64,000 nt of DNA from Ephemerocybe angulata (taxonomy: Eukaryota > Basidiomycota > Agaricomycetes > Agaricales > Psathyrellaceae), in contig JAACJK010000060.1 in the NCBI GenBank assembly GCA_013368325.1, positions 124,001 to 188,000 on the forward strand, read 5' to 3'. The translations under genes and the position numbers were made by a program. Below are positions 1 through 11,294 of the stretch, one piece after another; within the stretch, counting starts at the first letter, position 1, and every line of letters begins with the position of its first letter. The notes under the pieces were generated by a model. The model saw only the letters and a program-made list of their open reading frames with translations. It did not search any database and was not told the origin of the DNA.

Positions 1-360
1 TGCCGATGGTCCACACGGTGCTCTGGAAGGTTGAGAGCCATCTTTTGCAATTTCCGCAGTACCACCCGTATTTTATGTCCCGCTGCTCGAGGCGCTCGCT
101 GAGCGTGTCGATGAGGTCTCTCGTCGAGAGGCTGGCTATGATATCTCGTCGTTCGAGGGCCGAGTCGTCTTGGAAGCTGCGGCGCGCATGGATCTCTCGC
201 GCGTCAACCTGAAGGAAATGTCAGTAAGACTGAAAAGTGTAGTTATGCATTCTGGCGCGGAGACGCGTATCGTACGTACGTCGTCGGTGAAGTGAGCGTT
301 TGCAAGAGACGCGAGTGTGCCAAGGGCGACGGGGAGGAGGGCGAGGAGGGGGACGCGCAT
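1..360 (-). CDS. Secreted STREL/zinc-finger-like peptide, member 1 (3' end cut by window edge)
   Basis: First of eleven family loci. Exon 1 (360-280) encodes a signal peptide starting MRVPLLALLPVALG and ending ANA-HFTDD. The intron (279-209, 71 nt) runs GTACGT to CAG with a CTGAC branch-like site. Exon 2 (208 downward) carries the helix LSTRDLIDTLSERLEQR and then WYCGNC, the first two ligands of the finger-like module. A donor GTGTGG after C-x10 is possible near position 14; the third exon lies outside the window. The start was chosen because it opens a signal peptide and splices in frame. Lost relative to relatives: the dibasic site is Gln-Arg here. Upstream DNA is homologous to the promoter of the 43.9-kb member. 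Confidence 0.8.
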
Positions 361-439
361 TATTCTCTTTTTGTTCCTGCTGCGTGTGGGAATAATCAAG
401 GGAAAAGGCGGGGGTGGGATGGGTAGAATATGGTATGGA

Positions 440-985
440 GCCGGGAAAGCGGGGAACTATATATGCTACGGGATATGGCACGGGCTGATATAGCCGTTCA
501 AGTTGACATGGGTATCAGAGATCACTCCATCCGCGCTCTCGGTAGCGCATGGATTATTTCTCCAAATCGGACCCTTGATGAGAAGATTGACCTGGTTGCA
601 GTTCTTGGATTCTTACAGGGTGGAGTCTGGACATCTTTGCCCAGGGCATATATATGTAACCTCGGCAAGATTCAAATTGACACGGATATCAGAGTTCACT
701 CCATCCAGCTCCATCCGCGCTCTGGGTAGCGGATGGGAGCGCATGGCTTATTTCTTCGAGTGGGACGCGATTGGGACGCGACGTTCCGTTGTATGCGATG
801 CCCAAGGTGCATTTGATGTCGAGTTGGCTATGTACCCATGCGCAAGAGCGGCACGGTCTCTGTGATTGGCAATCCGATCGCATACGGGTATCGGCGCATG
901 CGCCAATCACTGTTGAAAGATGTGAGGTCACCCTGGAAACGAAATTTCCGGGATTTCCGCCGGATGAGCTGGATAAAACTCAGGT
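440..985. repeat. Duplicated promoter block, related to 43.38-43.85 kb
   Basis: In reverse complement this block matches the DNA just upstream of the 43,875 start: shared stretches include the run around 'cgcggatggagtga' and the later 'ggatttccgggattt'-like segment. One subunit occurs twice inside the block (about 490-560 and 665-735). Open frames exist in both copies, but differences between copies are almost all non-synonymous, so I read it as non-coding regulatory DNA duplicated along with the gene. A TATATA sits at 463-468, about 100 bp from the start at 360. Confidence 0.6.
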
Positions 986-1050
986 ATGGATATAATCTAA
1001 GCCGAAAGTCCTGGTGCCAACTTGCTCTCCCAGAAACACATACTGCTGAC
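975..1050 (+). promoter_or_regulatory. Orphan peptide-gene promoter relic
   Basis: The segment with 'actcaggtatggatataa' followed by 'gtcctggtgccaactt' and 'cccagaaacacat' closely matches 53,925-53,985, the TATA box and 5' leader of the 54.0-kb peptide gene. No signal peptide or STREL frame follows here, so the promoter has outlived its gene. The rest of 1,050-1,940 holds no gene I can support. Confidence 0.5.
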
Positions 1051-1943
1051 CTTTACCCATGGTGACTAGATTGGGTTGGAGAAAGTTAAGCATGCCCGGG
1101 TGATATGGTAAGTAAGAAGAAGTTCTACTCGACACGCGAATGCCGCTGACACAGAGAACCTGCCACGGGCGCCTATTTCATATGATCGAAGATATGAGCA
1201 GCGGCGATATATTATAGATATATTGCTGAGGTCCTCTGAAGAGCTGTAATCGAATAGATACGAGCAACATCACTTGAATGGGTGGAGCTCCATCGGGGCG
1301 TATGAGTTCGGGCGGTGTTCGTATTGCAACACAGGGGACCATCTCATCGAAATCGTCTCTGGGATTAATCATTAGGGTGATCGATCCCGCTCCTGCAATG
1401 ATATCGGTTTATTGTCCAATGTTCATCGTGATTGTAGGGAGCCCATAACCATGAGAAACGCTGAGGAAGGGAGGAGCGTATTCGAGCAAGGGATGGAGAC
1501 ACCGGGATCCCCTCCAGCCTTTCCCTTGATTGTAAAGCGTGTAATTTATCCGCGATTTGCACTGGAGGCTAGGCGCATTATGTGAGGCTTAGACTGGCTT
1601 AGAGGACCTCAATTATTCCCTCTGGAAGTCTTGACAATCCTAAATATCTAACCCTGTTGTCCAATTCGCAGCGAGGCGCTCGAGAACCTGGGAATGTGGA
1701 CCACGAGACGGCATAGGGGCCGCGATCAATCAATTTACCATGTTCATCAATGGCCTGCCTTTCTCCCGACGTCGACCTTGCGCCGACCCCACCCAACGCA
1801 CATCCTTCTTCTGCCCATGCGCCGAGTCTACACCTCATCTCTGGGCTCGTACCACCTACCGATGAGAGGACGATGCGACACAATCGGTCTCCGTTGACTC
1901 CACCGTTGACTCCAGGCGCGCGGAAGAACACGGCGATGGACGG

Positions 1944-3441
1944 TTGAGCGTCCTCAGCAAGGACATCGGCATCCTCGCCCGCGATATCCACTCGGAAAGC
2001 GTGAAGAACTTTGCTCCGGAATGTTATCCCATGAACCTCCCCGCCACTCGCAGGTTACTCAGTCAGCATGCAACGACTATCACCACCACAGCGGAGATTA
2101 GCCAGTTCAGCTATCTTCATGAACAGCAGTACCCGCGTTGGAACCCTTATGCTGCAGGTGGTAGAAAGGGTTAGGAAGGAGGGCGATATCACAGGGAAGG
2201 AAGCTAGAAGAATGAGGATGGGATTGGGACCACGGAGGATGTGCGGTTCGACCGGTGAGCACTTGTTTTGTACTTCACCCCCATCCTATCTGGTCTCGTC
2301 TATTCCATCCTTATTCGAGGCACGCTTCGTCGTTAACAGACCTTTTTCTCCTACTCGACACCTCGCCAAGGCGAATGAATGTTCTCGTCCGCGCACTTGA
2401 CTCCGCATGTTCTCCCTCCTCTCGTTCGTTCGATCCATCCCTCCACAGCGTACTGACTCCTCCCTCCAGCGGCTTCATCTCCCCATACCTTGTCGCGTAC
2501 GTCAAGGTGTCGAGGGTCGAGTTCGAGAAACTCCTCAACCTCGAAGGTCTCGCTCCTTCAAGACATCGTCCCCGCGCTCGTTGTACGACACGCCCCTCCG
2601 CAGCATCCTTGAGGAGGTCAATGGCGCCGGGCGAAGGCTTCTAATCTCAACAAGCTGCGCGTTCATTGAAGCCCACGATCCTTACTGGTGGATCTTCACA
2701 GATGAGCTGGAGGTGAACCTCGAGAAGGCAATGGCCGACCGCCTCAGTTCCACTGGCTCTGTGCCGATCAAGAAACGAAGGACGGCACGATCCGCTCACT
2801 CGTCGCCGACTCGACGTGCTCAGATTACGATCGCTCGAAGCTCCAGGAACTCCTTGCGAAGCTTAGCGGGGGTGTCGCCGTCATCAAGGTCGGAGGTGCG
2901 AGTGAAGTCGAGGTTGGGGAGAAGAAGGATCGGTTTGATGACGCACTCGACGCTACGCGTGCGGCGGTGGAGGAGGGCATTCTGCCTGGAGGAGGTGTGG
3001 CGCTTCTCAAAGCGAGTTTGCAGTTGGCTACGACGAGTGCGGGGAATGCGAGTACGCCTGCTGCGAAGGACGCTGCGCGCGACTACGAACTTCGACCAGG
3101 AGCTCGGCGTCGCTATCATCCGTCGGGCCATCACGAACCCCGCGCGCACGATATACAAGAACGCCGGCGAAGAGACCTCCGTCATCGTGGGGAGGATCCT
3201 CAGTGAGTATGGAGTGGAGGGGAAGTTCAATTGGGAGTATGATGCGGGTAAGGGCGAGTATGTGGATATGGTGGAGAGGGGGGTCGTGGATCCGTTGAAG
3301 GTTGTGCGGACGGCGCTTGTGGGTGCGGCGGGCGTGGCGAGTCTTTTGACTACTAGTGAGGCATCCGTTGTGGAGGCGGCTGAGGAGGAGGGTGCGAAAG
3401 GGCCGGCGGGGATGGGAGGGTGGGAGGGTTTTGAGGGGTGA
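1944..3441 (+). pseudogene. Broken mitochondrial HSP60 chaperonin copy 1
   Basis: Several frames in succession give pieces of a group I chaperonin: LARDIHSESVKN and HATTITTTAEI (about 1,970-2,105), STRVGTL then VVERV.KEG (2,125-2,185), VRFDR just before an intron, [13 protein letters not shown] after it (about 2,470), [12 protein letters not shown] (2,695), [20 protein letters not shown] (2,860-2,920), [15 protein letters not shown] (2,970), [20 protein letters not shown] (3,105-3,165) and a long C-terminus [20 protein letters not shown] to a stop at 3,441. Frame changes separate these blocks and the N-terminal third is missing. Active HSP60 folds proteins in the mitochondrial matrix; this copy cannot encode it. 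It lies tail to tail with copy 2. Confidence 0.85.
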
Positions 3442-3444
3442 ATG

Positions 3445-5980
3445 AGTAAGGGGTTGTTGTGGGGTGGATATAGGGAGGGGTGTTAGCTCGTTCGTTCGTT
3501 CGTTTGCTCCGCTTCGTCCACTTGCGCTTTCGACTTTGACCCTTGACCTTGAACTTTAGTGTAAAAGTACCATCTTGGCTGCTCGTCGTAATCCTGCACA
3601 TTTCCATCTCGTTCTCATTCGCTGCATACATACATGCATCGCCTTATCGGTTCCTCTGACTCCATTGTATCATGTAGACTTAATTCGTTCGGTATAATAC
3701 ATCCCCACTCTGATTTGATTCGTGATGTTTGAGGTGTGAGGTGTGAGGGGTCGAAGTTGACTTGAGGCTGTTGAGCTGCCTTGAGGTGATGTGAAGGTAT
3801 GAGAGGGTTGGGTTGGCGATTGCGAGCGAGCGAGCGAGGGATCCGGAGGATGTGGAGGTTTGTTTACTCGAGTGGTTAGATGTATCTGGGCGTTAGGAAG
3901 CAGTGTGTGATTGGGGGATATTATGGTTGGGTGGTGAGGGTCGGGAATCGTGCCAACACAGTCTCTTAGCTCTCAGATAGCGCCCAAAGTGCTACGAACA
4001 CAACCGGCGTCCTGTGACAAGTGCCCGAGGACTTCAAAAAGGCCCTCGGTGATCGGCGACCCCGTTGCACAGTTGCGTACTATCGGCGCTTGCGCCGATC
4101 CTTGTTGAAAAATTGGATGTGATGATTGGCAGTACCATATGATATAGGGCCGTATCCCACATCCCGCGTATGTGCTTTATTTCAACCTGCTGGCATACCT
4201 GATAGTCCCAATTCAGTATGAGGATCGGGTACGTCATATCGCTTTGTATTACATACCTATTCCAGTCTATTCTCGGTTGTGAGCCCTCCGCTTCGTATGG
4301 GCCTGTCAGCATCGGAGGAAGAGCGGAGACCGACGGTAGCGCCTAATTTAGCGCCCAACATACCTAAAAATGTTAATGACCTAGTGCAGCTGCGTCTGTG
4401 GAAGCATACTTCCAGAGTTTGAGAAATGCATTTTTCAAAGGATATTCCGCTGGTCGAAATCCAGAACCCTCGCCAATATACCTATTTACAGTCACAGTAC
4501 GGTTGATTGATGAACTATTTTTGGCGGGTAACTCAAGGGGTAACGACGACCACCCTGGAGCGAAGTGTCTATTCTGATGTATTTATGGCAGTGGTACTAC
4601 ACAATTTGTCCATCTTGCCCAATGGACTCGTTTCTGAAATATTTCAATTACTAGCCCCCTTACGTGACCTTGCTGTGCTTGTTGGCAATGGCATCCGGAT
4701 CGAACGCTTGGGTTTGGGACCCTCAGATTTTTCCTATGCACTCTCATGCGGAGCAGGTTCATATTTCATTCAGATTAGTAGTCGAAAATAGCATGAACGA
4801 AGGCGGTATTGGAGAACGCCTATGATCGACTATGGAAGGTACTGCTAGAAATAACTGATTTATTCTTGATTTCGAGCATAGCTCGGGGGGTACGCGGTGC
4901 CCTCCCCCTGTGTTTGTGGAAAATAGCCGCCACCACAGAGCTACCCACTTCCTATCGAGAGGTTCCCACCAAGCCGTCATCCATGAGCCCCTATTCACCC
5001 CCATCGCGACTAGCCAGCCTCGAGTCCAAACAGAGCCAACATCTGTTCAAGCGCATTGTTGGATCTCGTCTTTACCCCACACTCGATACCGCACATGTTC
5101 ATGTTCCTCTCGAATCTTCTACGCTCAGGGAATTATCACCACATCCGGGTGACCAATACGGCTGTGGCTGCGTACCGCAGCCCTCTCTACGCAGCCACTG
5201 GCCTCTCTACCCTGTCGGACCGATCTTCATGCTACCGACATTCCTACACCTCGGAACTCCCAGCCCCAACCTCCCCTTGAAAACGTCGAACGCCATCCAA
5301 CCCTTCAGAACCGACGAGAAACATACTTACCGATCGCCATCCCACATATCGCTCATCCCCGGTAACTCAAGAACCTTAAGTATTGGGAATCTTTGCGACA
5401 GGTATAACCAAGGTCGAATTGGATGAACATACTCGACAGCACGGGGAGGGTTCGCCTTAACCTTTCCCTGTGAACCTATCGTTGATTTCAAATTCAAGTC
5501 GTAGCTGAGTCATGCTCGGGTAGTAAAATTAGATGGGAGCTCGCAAGACGTTACGCAGTTCAAGTTTGGTGCCATGCTTCAGTCTACAAAGTATAGGTTC
5601 TTGCTCTCTATGTACCCACGTACCTTGGAGGGGCCAATCAGAAACGCAAACTTGTCCAAACTTCATCGGAACCCGACTTTAATTAGTTCGAATGAGTGCG
5701 AACTTGGTGCGAACCCGGCGTGTCAGCATCATGAATCATGATGTGCCGGTGCCCATACCATGCCAGCTGTCATTGGGCTGTCCAAACTCTATATGTACCT
5801 CCTTAGTACCATGAGCGGCTATTCATTTGTCGTCCCTGCTCTGATATGAGGCGTCATCGGCACGAACCGAATGGTCTATGGCGTCGAGTCGCGGCCTGCT
5901 CCTTCCCAACTCCCTCCCACTCCCCACTTCCCCCGCCAGGCCAGTTTTGAACCTCTCAACCATCCAAACCACCACTCGTC
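3445..5980. other. Gene-poor intergenic region with diverged repeats
   Basis: No gene supported. About 3,990-4,150 is a diverged relative of 23,870-24,010 (shared 'acaaccggcg'-like and 'tatcggcgcttg' stretches), and about 4,960-5,110 is a diverged relative of 27,830-27,990 (shared 'gaggttccc', 'gcccctattcaccc' and 'ccccacactcgatac'-type stretches). The 205-residue open frame at 4,809-5,426 overlaps the second repeat and shows no recognisable domain. Confidence 0.5.
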
Positions 5981-6004
5981 TAGTCCTTGCTTTCTGGATG
6001 GCCC

Positions 6005-7570
6005 ATGGTTAGCCGTAACGACACCGCGAACAAGGATCGGGCGGAGCAGTACTACGCTCTGCTCGGGTTCTGGCTTGGGGTGAGTCCTCGCTCTGTGTTG
6101 GGTAAAGCGCTGTATGTCCTCAGCGATGATTCAGGGATTGGTGTATGGTACGTCTTCCTCTCCAGGTGCTCTCTTTGCTATGGATGAACGCGTGCTCTAC
6201 TGCAGGGCTGTATTGCATCCTCTTCTTGCTTTGTGTTAAAGTCATGGTGCAAAAGGGGTCACATTGGACATGGTCAGCGAGGGTGCGTCTCTGGTGGGGT
6301 TCCTTTGATCCATCTATTATGATACTGACTCTCGTTCCACATCCTTTCATTCAACAGGTTTTCTCCGCTGCAACATATCTCATATTCATCCTCACAACGG
6401 TTTACATGGGTATGTCTCTCTGCTTCATATCCCACACCTTCGCATCGCTGCCTTTGCTCATAAGACAGGGATTGACGCCTCCCGGGTTCTCTACGCCTTC
6501 AGCCCAGAATGGACAGAGGATTCTAACGGACAGCTTCCAATATACTACCTGCGCGAGCACACCTCCAGCCGAAACTTCGCTATAATAATTCTTACGGCTG
6601 TTCTGGTATGGTTGGGCGATGTTTTAGCGGTGAGTGCCTTTCCGCTTCCTCTCAGCACCATCGCTCTAGGGACTAAGCTCACAGCCGCAGATATTCCGGT
6701 GTTTCATCATCTGGGATAAAAACTGGTGCATCGTACTCGCCCCAATCGCCTTACTATCCCTAAGTGTTGGTATGTCATCATCTACCTCTGTCCTTCCAGT
6801 ATCGGACTCCTACCTGACAAAGTTACCTTTCAGTCAACGCCGCTATCGTCACCATGGCGCTTAGGCACCCAGGCGTAGTCCCTCCCCGGTTTTTCCAGTT
6901 GTTAATCAACATCATCTTCCCGATCAATATTGCGCAAATCTGTCTTACAACAGGCCTCATCGCCTTCAAGATATGGTACCAGTATCGTGTCTCTCGCGCA
7001 GCCGGACTGCGCATGCATGGTCGAGGTGTCGGCCTGCTCACGATTATAAGGATCGTCGTGGAGAGCCCGATGATATTTACCGTCCAGCAAGTGGTTCTTG
7101 GCGTCGTCGTCTACATGCGCAGTCCCTTGTACCATATCTTCAACTCGATGCTTTCCCCGAGCATAGGTGCGTCACATTTTGCTGTCATGAGGTTAACATT
7201 TTGACGATGGACCTTTCGATTCACCGTGACCGCAGGCGGAATATTCGCGCTTATTACGATTCGCGTAGACGAAGCAAAGAAAGACCCAATATCACAGTTC
7301 ACACTTCCCCACATAGACACCAATCCACGGAGCCGGTCAGGTATTGCGGACAATGTCGATTTGAACGATCCTGCTGGCGGACGGAAGCAAGGAAGTGCTG
7401 CGACCGAAGAGCCCATCGTTTCTCGGTCGATAGCGTCTTCAGGCCACCACGACTGTGGCCCACCTATGTCGCTGGGTTCTTCCACGAACGAGGGTGTCGA
7501 CCTTGAAAAAGGGACTCAGGATTCTGAGGATCGAGCTCAAGACGACATCCTAATTGCGAAGGGCACGTGA
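6005..7570 (+). CDS. Multi-TM integral membrane protein of an expanded Agaricomycete family
   Basis: Eight exons: 6005-6079, 6135-6147, 6206-6282, 6358-6409, 6469-6629, 6691-6769, 6834-7166, 7236-7570, all with GT-AG introns and matching phases, giving 374 residues. Hydrophobic helices include GLVYGLYCILFLLCVKVMV, FSAATYLIFILTTVYM, FAIIILTAVLVWLGDVLA, WCIVLAPIALLSLSV, the stretch around FPINIAQICLTTGLIAF, a segment near TVQQVVLGVVVYM and GGIFALITIRV, so about seven TM segments, then a hydrophilic Ser/Asp/Glu-rich tail of roughly 100 residues. Layout and motifs (RCFIIW..NW, TTGLIAFKIW, RIVVESPMIFTVQ) fit a receptor-like family common in mushroom genomes whose function I do not know. Exon 2 is a 13-nt micro-exon needed for frame and could be an assembly choice. 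The gene lies between two inverted HSP60 pseudogenes. Confidence 0.8.
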
Positions 7571-7944
7571 AACATGTAATAGCTTCCCCATCTCGATCCC
7601 TAATCTGTCGTCGTATTTTACCTCTGTCAATACTCAATAATACCTCTCTGCCTTGCTCTGTTTGATCAGGATGCGAGAGTTGTTCTTTTCCCTTAGCCCT
7701 TCCGCTAGTGGTACTGGATTTTCGAACATTCAATCGACATACTAAAAGAAACAGAGTGGGGGTGTATCACTACTAGCATGAAAGCGAAGTTGTACGAACG
7801 GAATGCGCAAATTACGCCCAACTGAAGCTAGTGGTACGTTTACTCTATGAGGCAGGCACGTTGCAGAGGCCCGTCCAATAAACGGATCGCGAACGTTCGA
7901 GCGAGCGGGCCAGACCACGTCTCACATACCTAATACCCACCCAT
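7571..7944. other. 3' flank of membrane-protein gene
   Basis: Short intergenic stretch with no coding signal, between the membrane-protein stop codon and the 3' end of the inverted HSP60 relic. Confidence 0.5.
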
Positions 7945-9665
7945 CCCTCCCATACCCCCATCCCCGCAAGCCCCTTCGCACCCCCTCAAAACACACGCCT
8001 CACTCGTCATCAACAAGCTCGCAGACCCGCCGCATCCACAAGCGCTGCCCTCACCACCTTGAGCGGATCCACAGTCCCCGCAGCGACCCTATCGACCTAC
8101 TCTCCCTTCCCCGCATCATACCGCCAATTAAACGTGCCCTCCACCCCGTACTCGCAGTATGAGCTCGAGGACGACGCTCCATTCTTCCTCGGCATTCTTG
8201 TACATCGTGCGCCTGGGGTTCGTAATGGCGCGACGGATGATGGCGACGCCGAGCTCCTAATCGAAGTTCGTTGGGATAGGCGTAGCGTCCACAGCGAGAG
8301 GCACCGAAGCGTTCCCAGCGTTCGTTGCAGGGCTTGTAGTCGCCAGTTGGCGCCTTCAACGACCCCACCTCCTGCAAGGACCCCGATCCGCAACGAGCGA
8401 GCGGATCTGTTCCCCCCACGCCTGGATATCACGTCGAGTCCGTCCTTCTTGCTCTCGCCGTCCAGATTGATGAATCGCCCCGGAGCCAGTCGAGCTGAGG
8501 AGGTCGACCGTCGCCGTCTCGAGCCTCGCCTCGAGCTCATCCGTGAGGACCGTTCGCCCTTGAGGCTGGACCTTGACGTCCGCGACGAAATAGGGAGAGA
8601 TGAAGCCACTGTAGAGAGAGTCAGAATGTGGTCGAGAGTGAATGGAGGGAGGAACGACAGATGACAGCAGACTGCGGCGGTCTACGGGCCATCGACGAAC
8701 ACGAAATGCGAAAGCGCGAAAGGGCGGTATACCCCAGCTGCCGAAGTGATGGGCGGAATGGAAGAACGAAATCGTATCGACGCCTAACGCGGTACGGCTC
8801 AACGAGGGGTAGGCGATGTGCAGGACATGAGCCAACGGCTCGTGTCATCGGCCCTTCCGGAAGCCGAGAAACGAAAACAAGCGATGGGTACGCGCTCGAT
8901 AGGTGAGATGAGATAACAGCAGGATGGAAGGCATCGATAATCATCATTCACCAGCAATTCTCTTCGGGGACGATGTGTCGTTCCCTCACGAGCGAGCTTC
9001 ACGTCGAAAAAGGAAGACACAAACAAAAGCGAAGAGTAGAGAGCGTGCAGTGCGAATCGACTGATGACGAATCGACTCGCCGGTGAATGGGGTGCGGATA
9101 GAGAAAGTGGAACACCACGAGCGAAAAGAGGAGAACTAGAACGAGCAAACGAAGGTGAAGGGATGAGGGGTACTCACCTGAGGTTGAGGTGCATGCCCCC
9201 CGATGACCTCTATATCGTCCTCAATCGTGCGCCGCTCCATCAACATAGTCACACCCTTCTTCCAGGCCTTCTCCGTCGCCTGCGCAATGAGGTTCACGAC
9301 ATTGGTATCGCCGTTCTCCTAGATGCCTAGGAGTAGGTGGCGCAGGCGACGACGGCGGCGAGTATCCTGCAATCTCCGGCGATCCCGTTCGCCTTGGCGG
9401 CGGTATCCTGGATGAGGTGCACGCCAAGGTTCTCGAACCTGGCTTTGAGCGTGATACTCTTTGCGACCATGAGACCGACTGTGAAAGAGCGAGGGTGAAG
9501 TGCAATACGCGTGTATACAGGGAACACGACGTACCTTTGGTGACCTTGTGAGGCAGAACGACTGCTCGATGATAACGTTGCGTCCTACAGAGCAGGTCAG
9601 TACGCTAGAATAGAGTAAGAAACAGTGCTACACGTACCTTTGGGGCCGAGGGTATCAGCCCGCTA
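7945..9665 (-). pseudogene. Broken mitochondrial HSP60 chaperonin copy 2
   Basis: On the minus strand the order is N to C: TLGPKG just before an intron (about 9,650), GRNVIIEQ (9,590), VAKSITLKARFENLGVHLIQD (9,480-9,415, 21 residues in the frame), a GD-rich loop remnant (9,370), NLIAQATEKAWKKGV (9,290) and RRTIEDDIEV (9,225), an intron, GFISPYFVADVKV (8,600), LTDELEARLETA (8,540), YGVEGTFNWRYDAGKGE (8,150-8,100), and DPLKVVRAALVDAAG (8,070) with stops after it. A Gly-Met-rich tail like that of HSP60 is visible to about 7,945. Frameshifts are numerous. The 5' end stops abruptly at about 9,665. It keeps more of the N-terminus than copy 1, so the two are separate decayed copies and not halves of one gene. 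Confidence 0.8.
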
Positions 9666-10029
9666 GACAGGCGAAAGAAAAGATGTAGTGCGCGCGCTCT
9701 TGGGCCTAAGTGCATCAGCAAAAGGGTGAATACAATACTGGGACCCGTAATGTTGTAAATGTCAGATTGAGAATACAAAGAAGCGCCGATGAATACAATT
9801 ATTGGCCCAATGAATACAATCGTACCCAGAGATTTGTGTTCCCCACAAAATTGCATGATCATATTCAATGAAAGTATTGATACCTGGCTTCACCGTATTG
9901 TGACGCCCAACCCCGTATTCATGTCCAAGTCTTGAAAAGATTCTGGTAATCGGTAAAAAGGATTTCTGGCATATGAATGATCAATGCCGTAAGGATTAGT
10001 GAATATACTATTGTTTACTATGCTTCAGG
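9666..10029. other. AT-rich spacer, no gene
   Basis: AT-rich DNA with repeated 'gaatacaa' words (for example near 9,730, 9,770, 9,790 and 9,815). It truncates the HSP60 relic and may be the remains of an insertion; no coding signal. Confidence 0.4.
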
Positions 10030-11101
10030 CCCAGTGAGAACCCACCTTCGGCCAGGTGCGGTGAGTATCGTCCCAGCTCGGGATTTTCAGCATCTGATAT
10101 CCTGAGACTGGACAAGCTGGAACGGAACCTGCCGTCAGATTGAGACAGTATTTCTCGTCTTATCTCACTGTATTCTGGCCAATCTCGGCGGCTCAGGCGA
10201 CCGAGATGGACCGAGATTCTTTAACCAATGATTTATTGCATTTTTGGGGGCCCCAGGCCTGCTCCTCCTGGCACGGTTTGATAGCAGAATGGGTCTATTC
10301 CGAGCGATTCTAGTGACGGTACAGGGAGAAATAACGACGGAGTCTAAGGTACATGTTACATGAGGATGCGGTGCCGGCACAGGCGCAGGAAACGGGGAGA
10401 ATGGCAGAGGCGCGAGAACTGAAAACACGCTCGTTGGGCAGCGGGTGGAGCATGGCAAGAATTTCGAATGGGAAACACTGAGGTGTAGAACCGGCTGCGT
10501 TGAAAGCTGGACTGAGTGAATTGGTTAAAACAGAATCACAATAGGCCGGGAATGATAAAGGGAGTGTACATACCAACTCCTCCTCCTCCCCTCCTCCCTT
10601 TGCCTGCATGGCTAGGCCTCCTCGCCTGCGAGGTCAGATGAGAGCAATTACGCCAGGAGCTACCATGCACTCACCGCCAACATCATTTCTTAGATCTGAT
10701 GCAAACACGCCTTGTCGAATCTGGCCGCTACGTGGGCGGGGACATCTCGGAAAGGGGGCTGGGCGGAGGAGATGGTGGTGGCAAGAAGTGAAGATTGGCG
10801 TGACTTTGGGCAGAGTGGATTCGACTTTTGACTGTCTATTAAGTCAGCGAATATTACGGAAATTACTGCTATAATATGATTTGAATATGATCATATCCAT
10901 GCAGGATTGGCGCAGGGTTGCCAGAGTACTATAGTAGATTATGAATAACATTAGTTTATCTATCTAGTGCCTGAGTAAAGCTGTGGTTTTCCGAGATTGA
11001 GAATAAGGCTGCCGTGATTAACCACAACTGACCGAAGTCCCATCTCGGCGCCGCGATTTGACGACATTCACCGCACCTGGCCGAAGGTGGGTTCTCACTG
11101 G
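10030..11101. mobile_element. Non-autonomous hAT-like DNA transposon
   Basis: A 1.07-kb segment bounded by inverted repeats that match for about 35 bp (reading inward from CCAGTGAGAACCCACCTTCG) and continue with weaker similarity for another 15 bp. It is flanked by a perfect 8-bp direct repeat, GCTTCAGG at 10,022-10,029 and 11,102-11,109. An 8-bp target duplication and short CAGTG-type ends are the signature of hAT elements. Inside there is no transposase frame, only short unrelated frames, so movement would need an enzyme supplied in trans. The left end has one extra C relative to the right. Confidence 0.75.
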
Positions 11102-11294
11102 GCTTCAGGGACCATAGATATGGTATGAGAATGACCGCGGCGGCGGGCGCGTGCATAGTAGGGAAGACACGAAACACGGCTTCAGAGAGAATGACTGCGG
11201 CACGCGGATATGGACAACACGAAACATGGGCTAGGGCGGAAAACAGCATGATGGTGATATAGCAAAAGTGACGATGTAGTACAGGTTTTCGTAT

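Noticed and set aside
2820..3230. 136-residue minus-strand frame
   Set aside because: Shadow of the HSP60 pseudogene on the opposite strand.
4507..4791. F-box-like stretch (LPNGLVSEIFQLL)
   Set aside because: Single weak motif, no supporting exons or repeats.
4809..5426. 205-residue open frame
   Set aside because: No domain, overlaps a diverged repeat whose other copy (27.9 kb) has stops in this frame.
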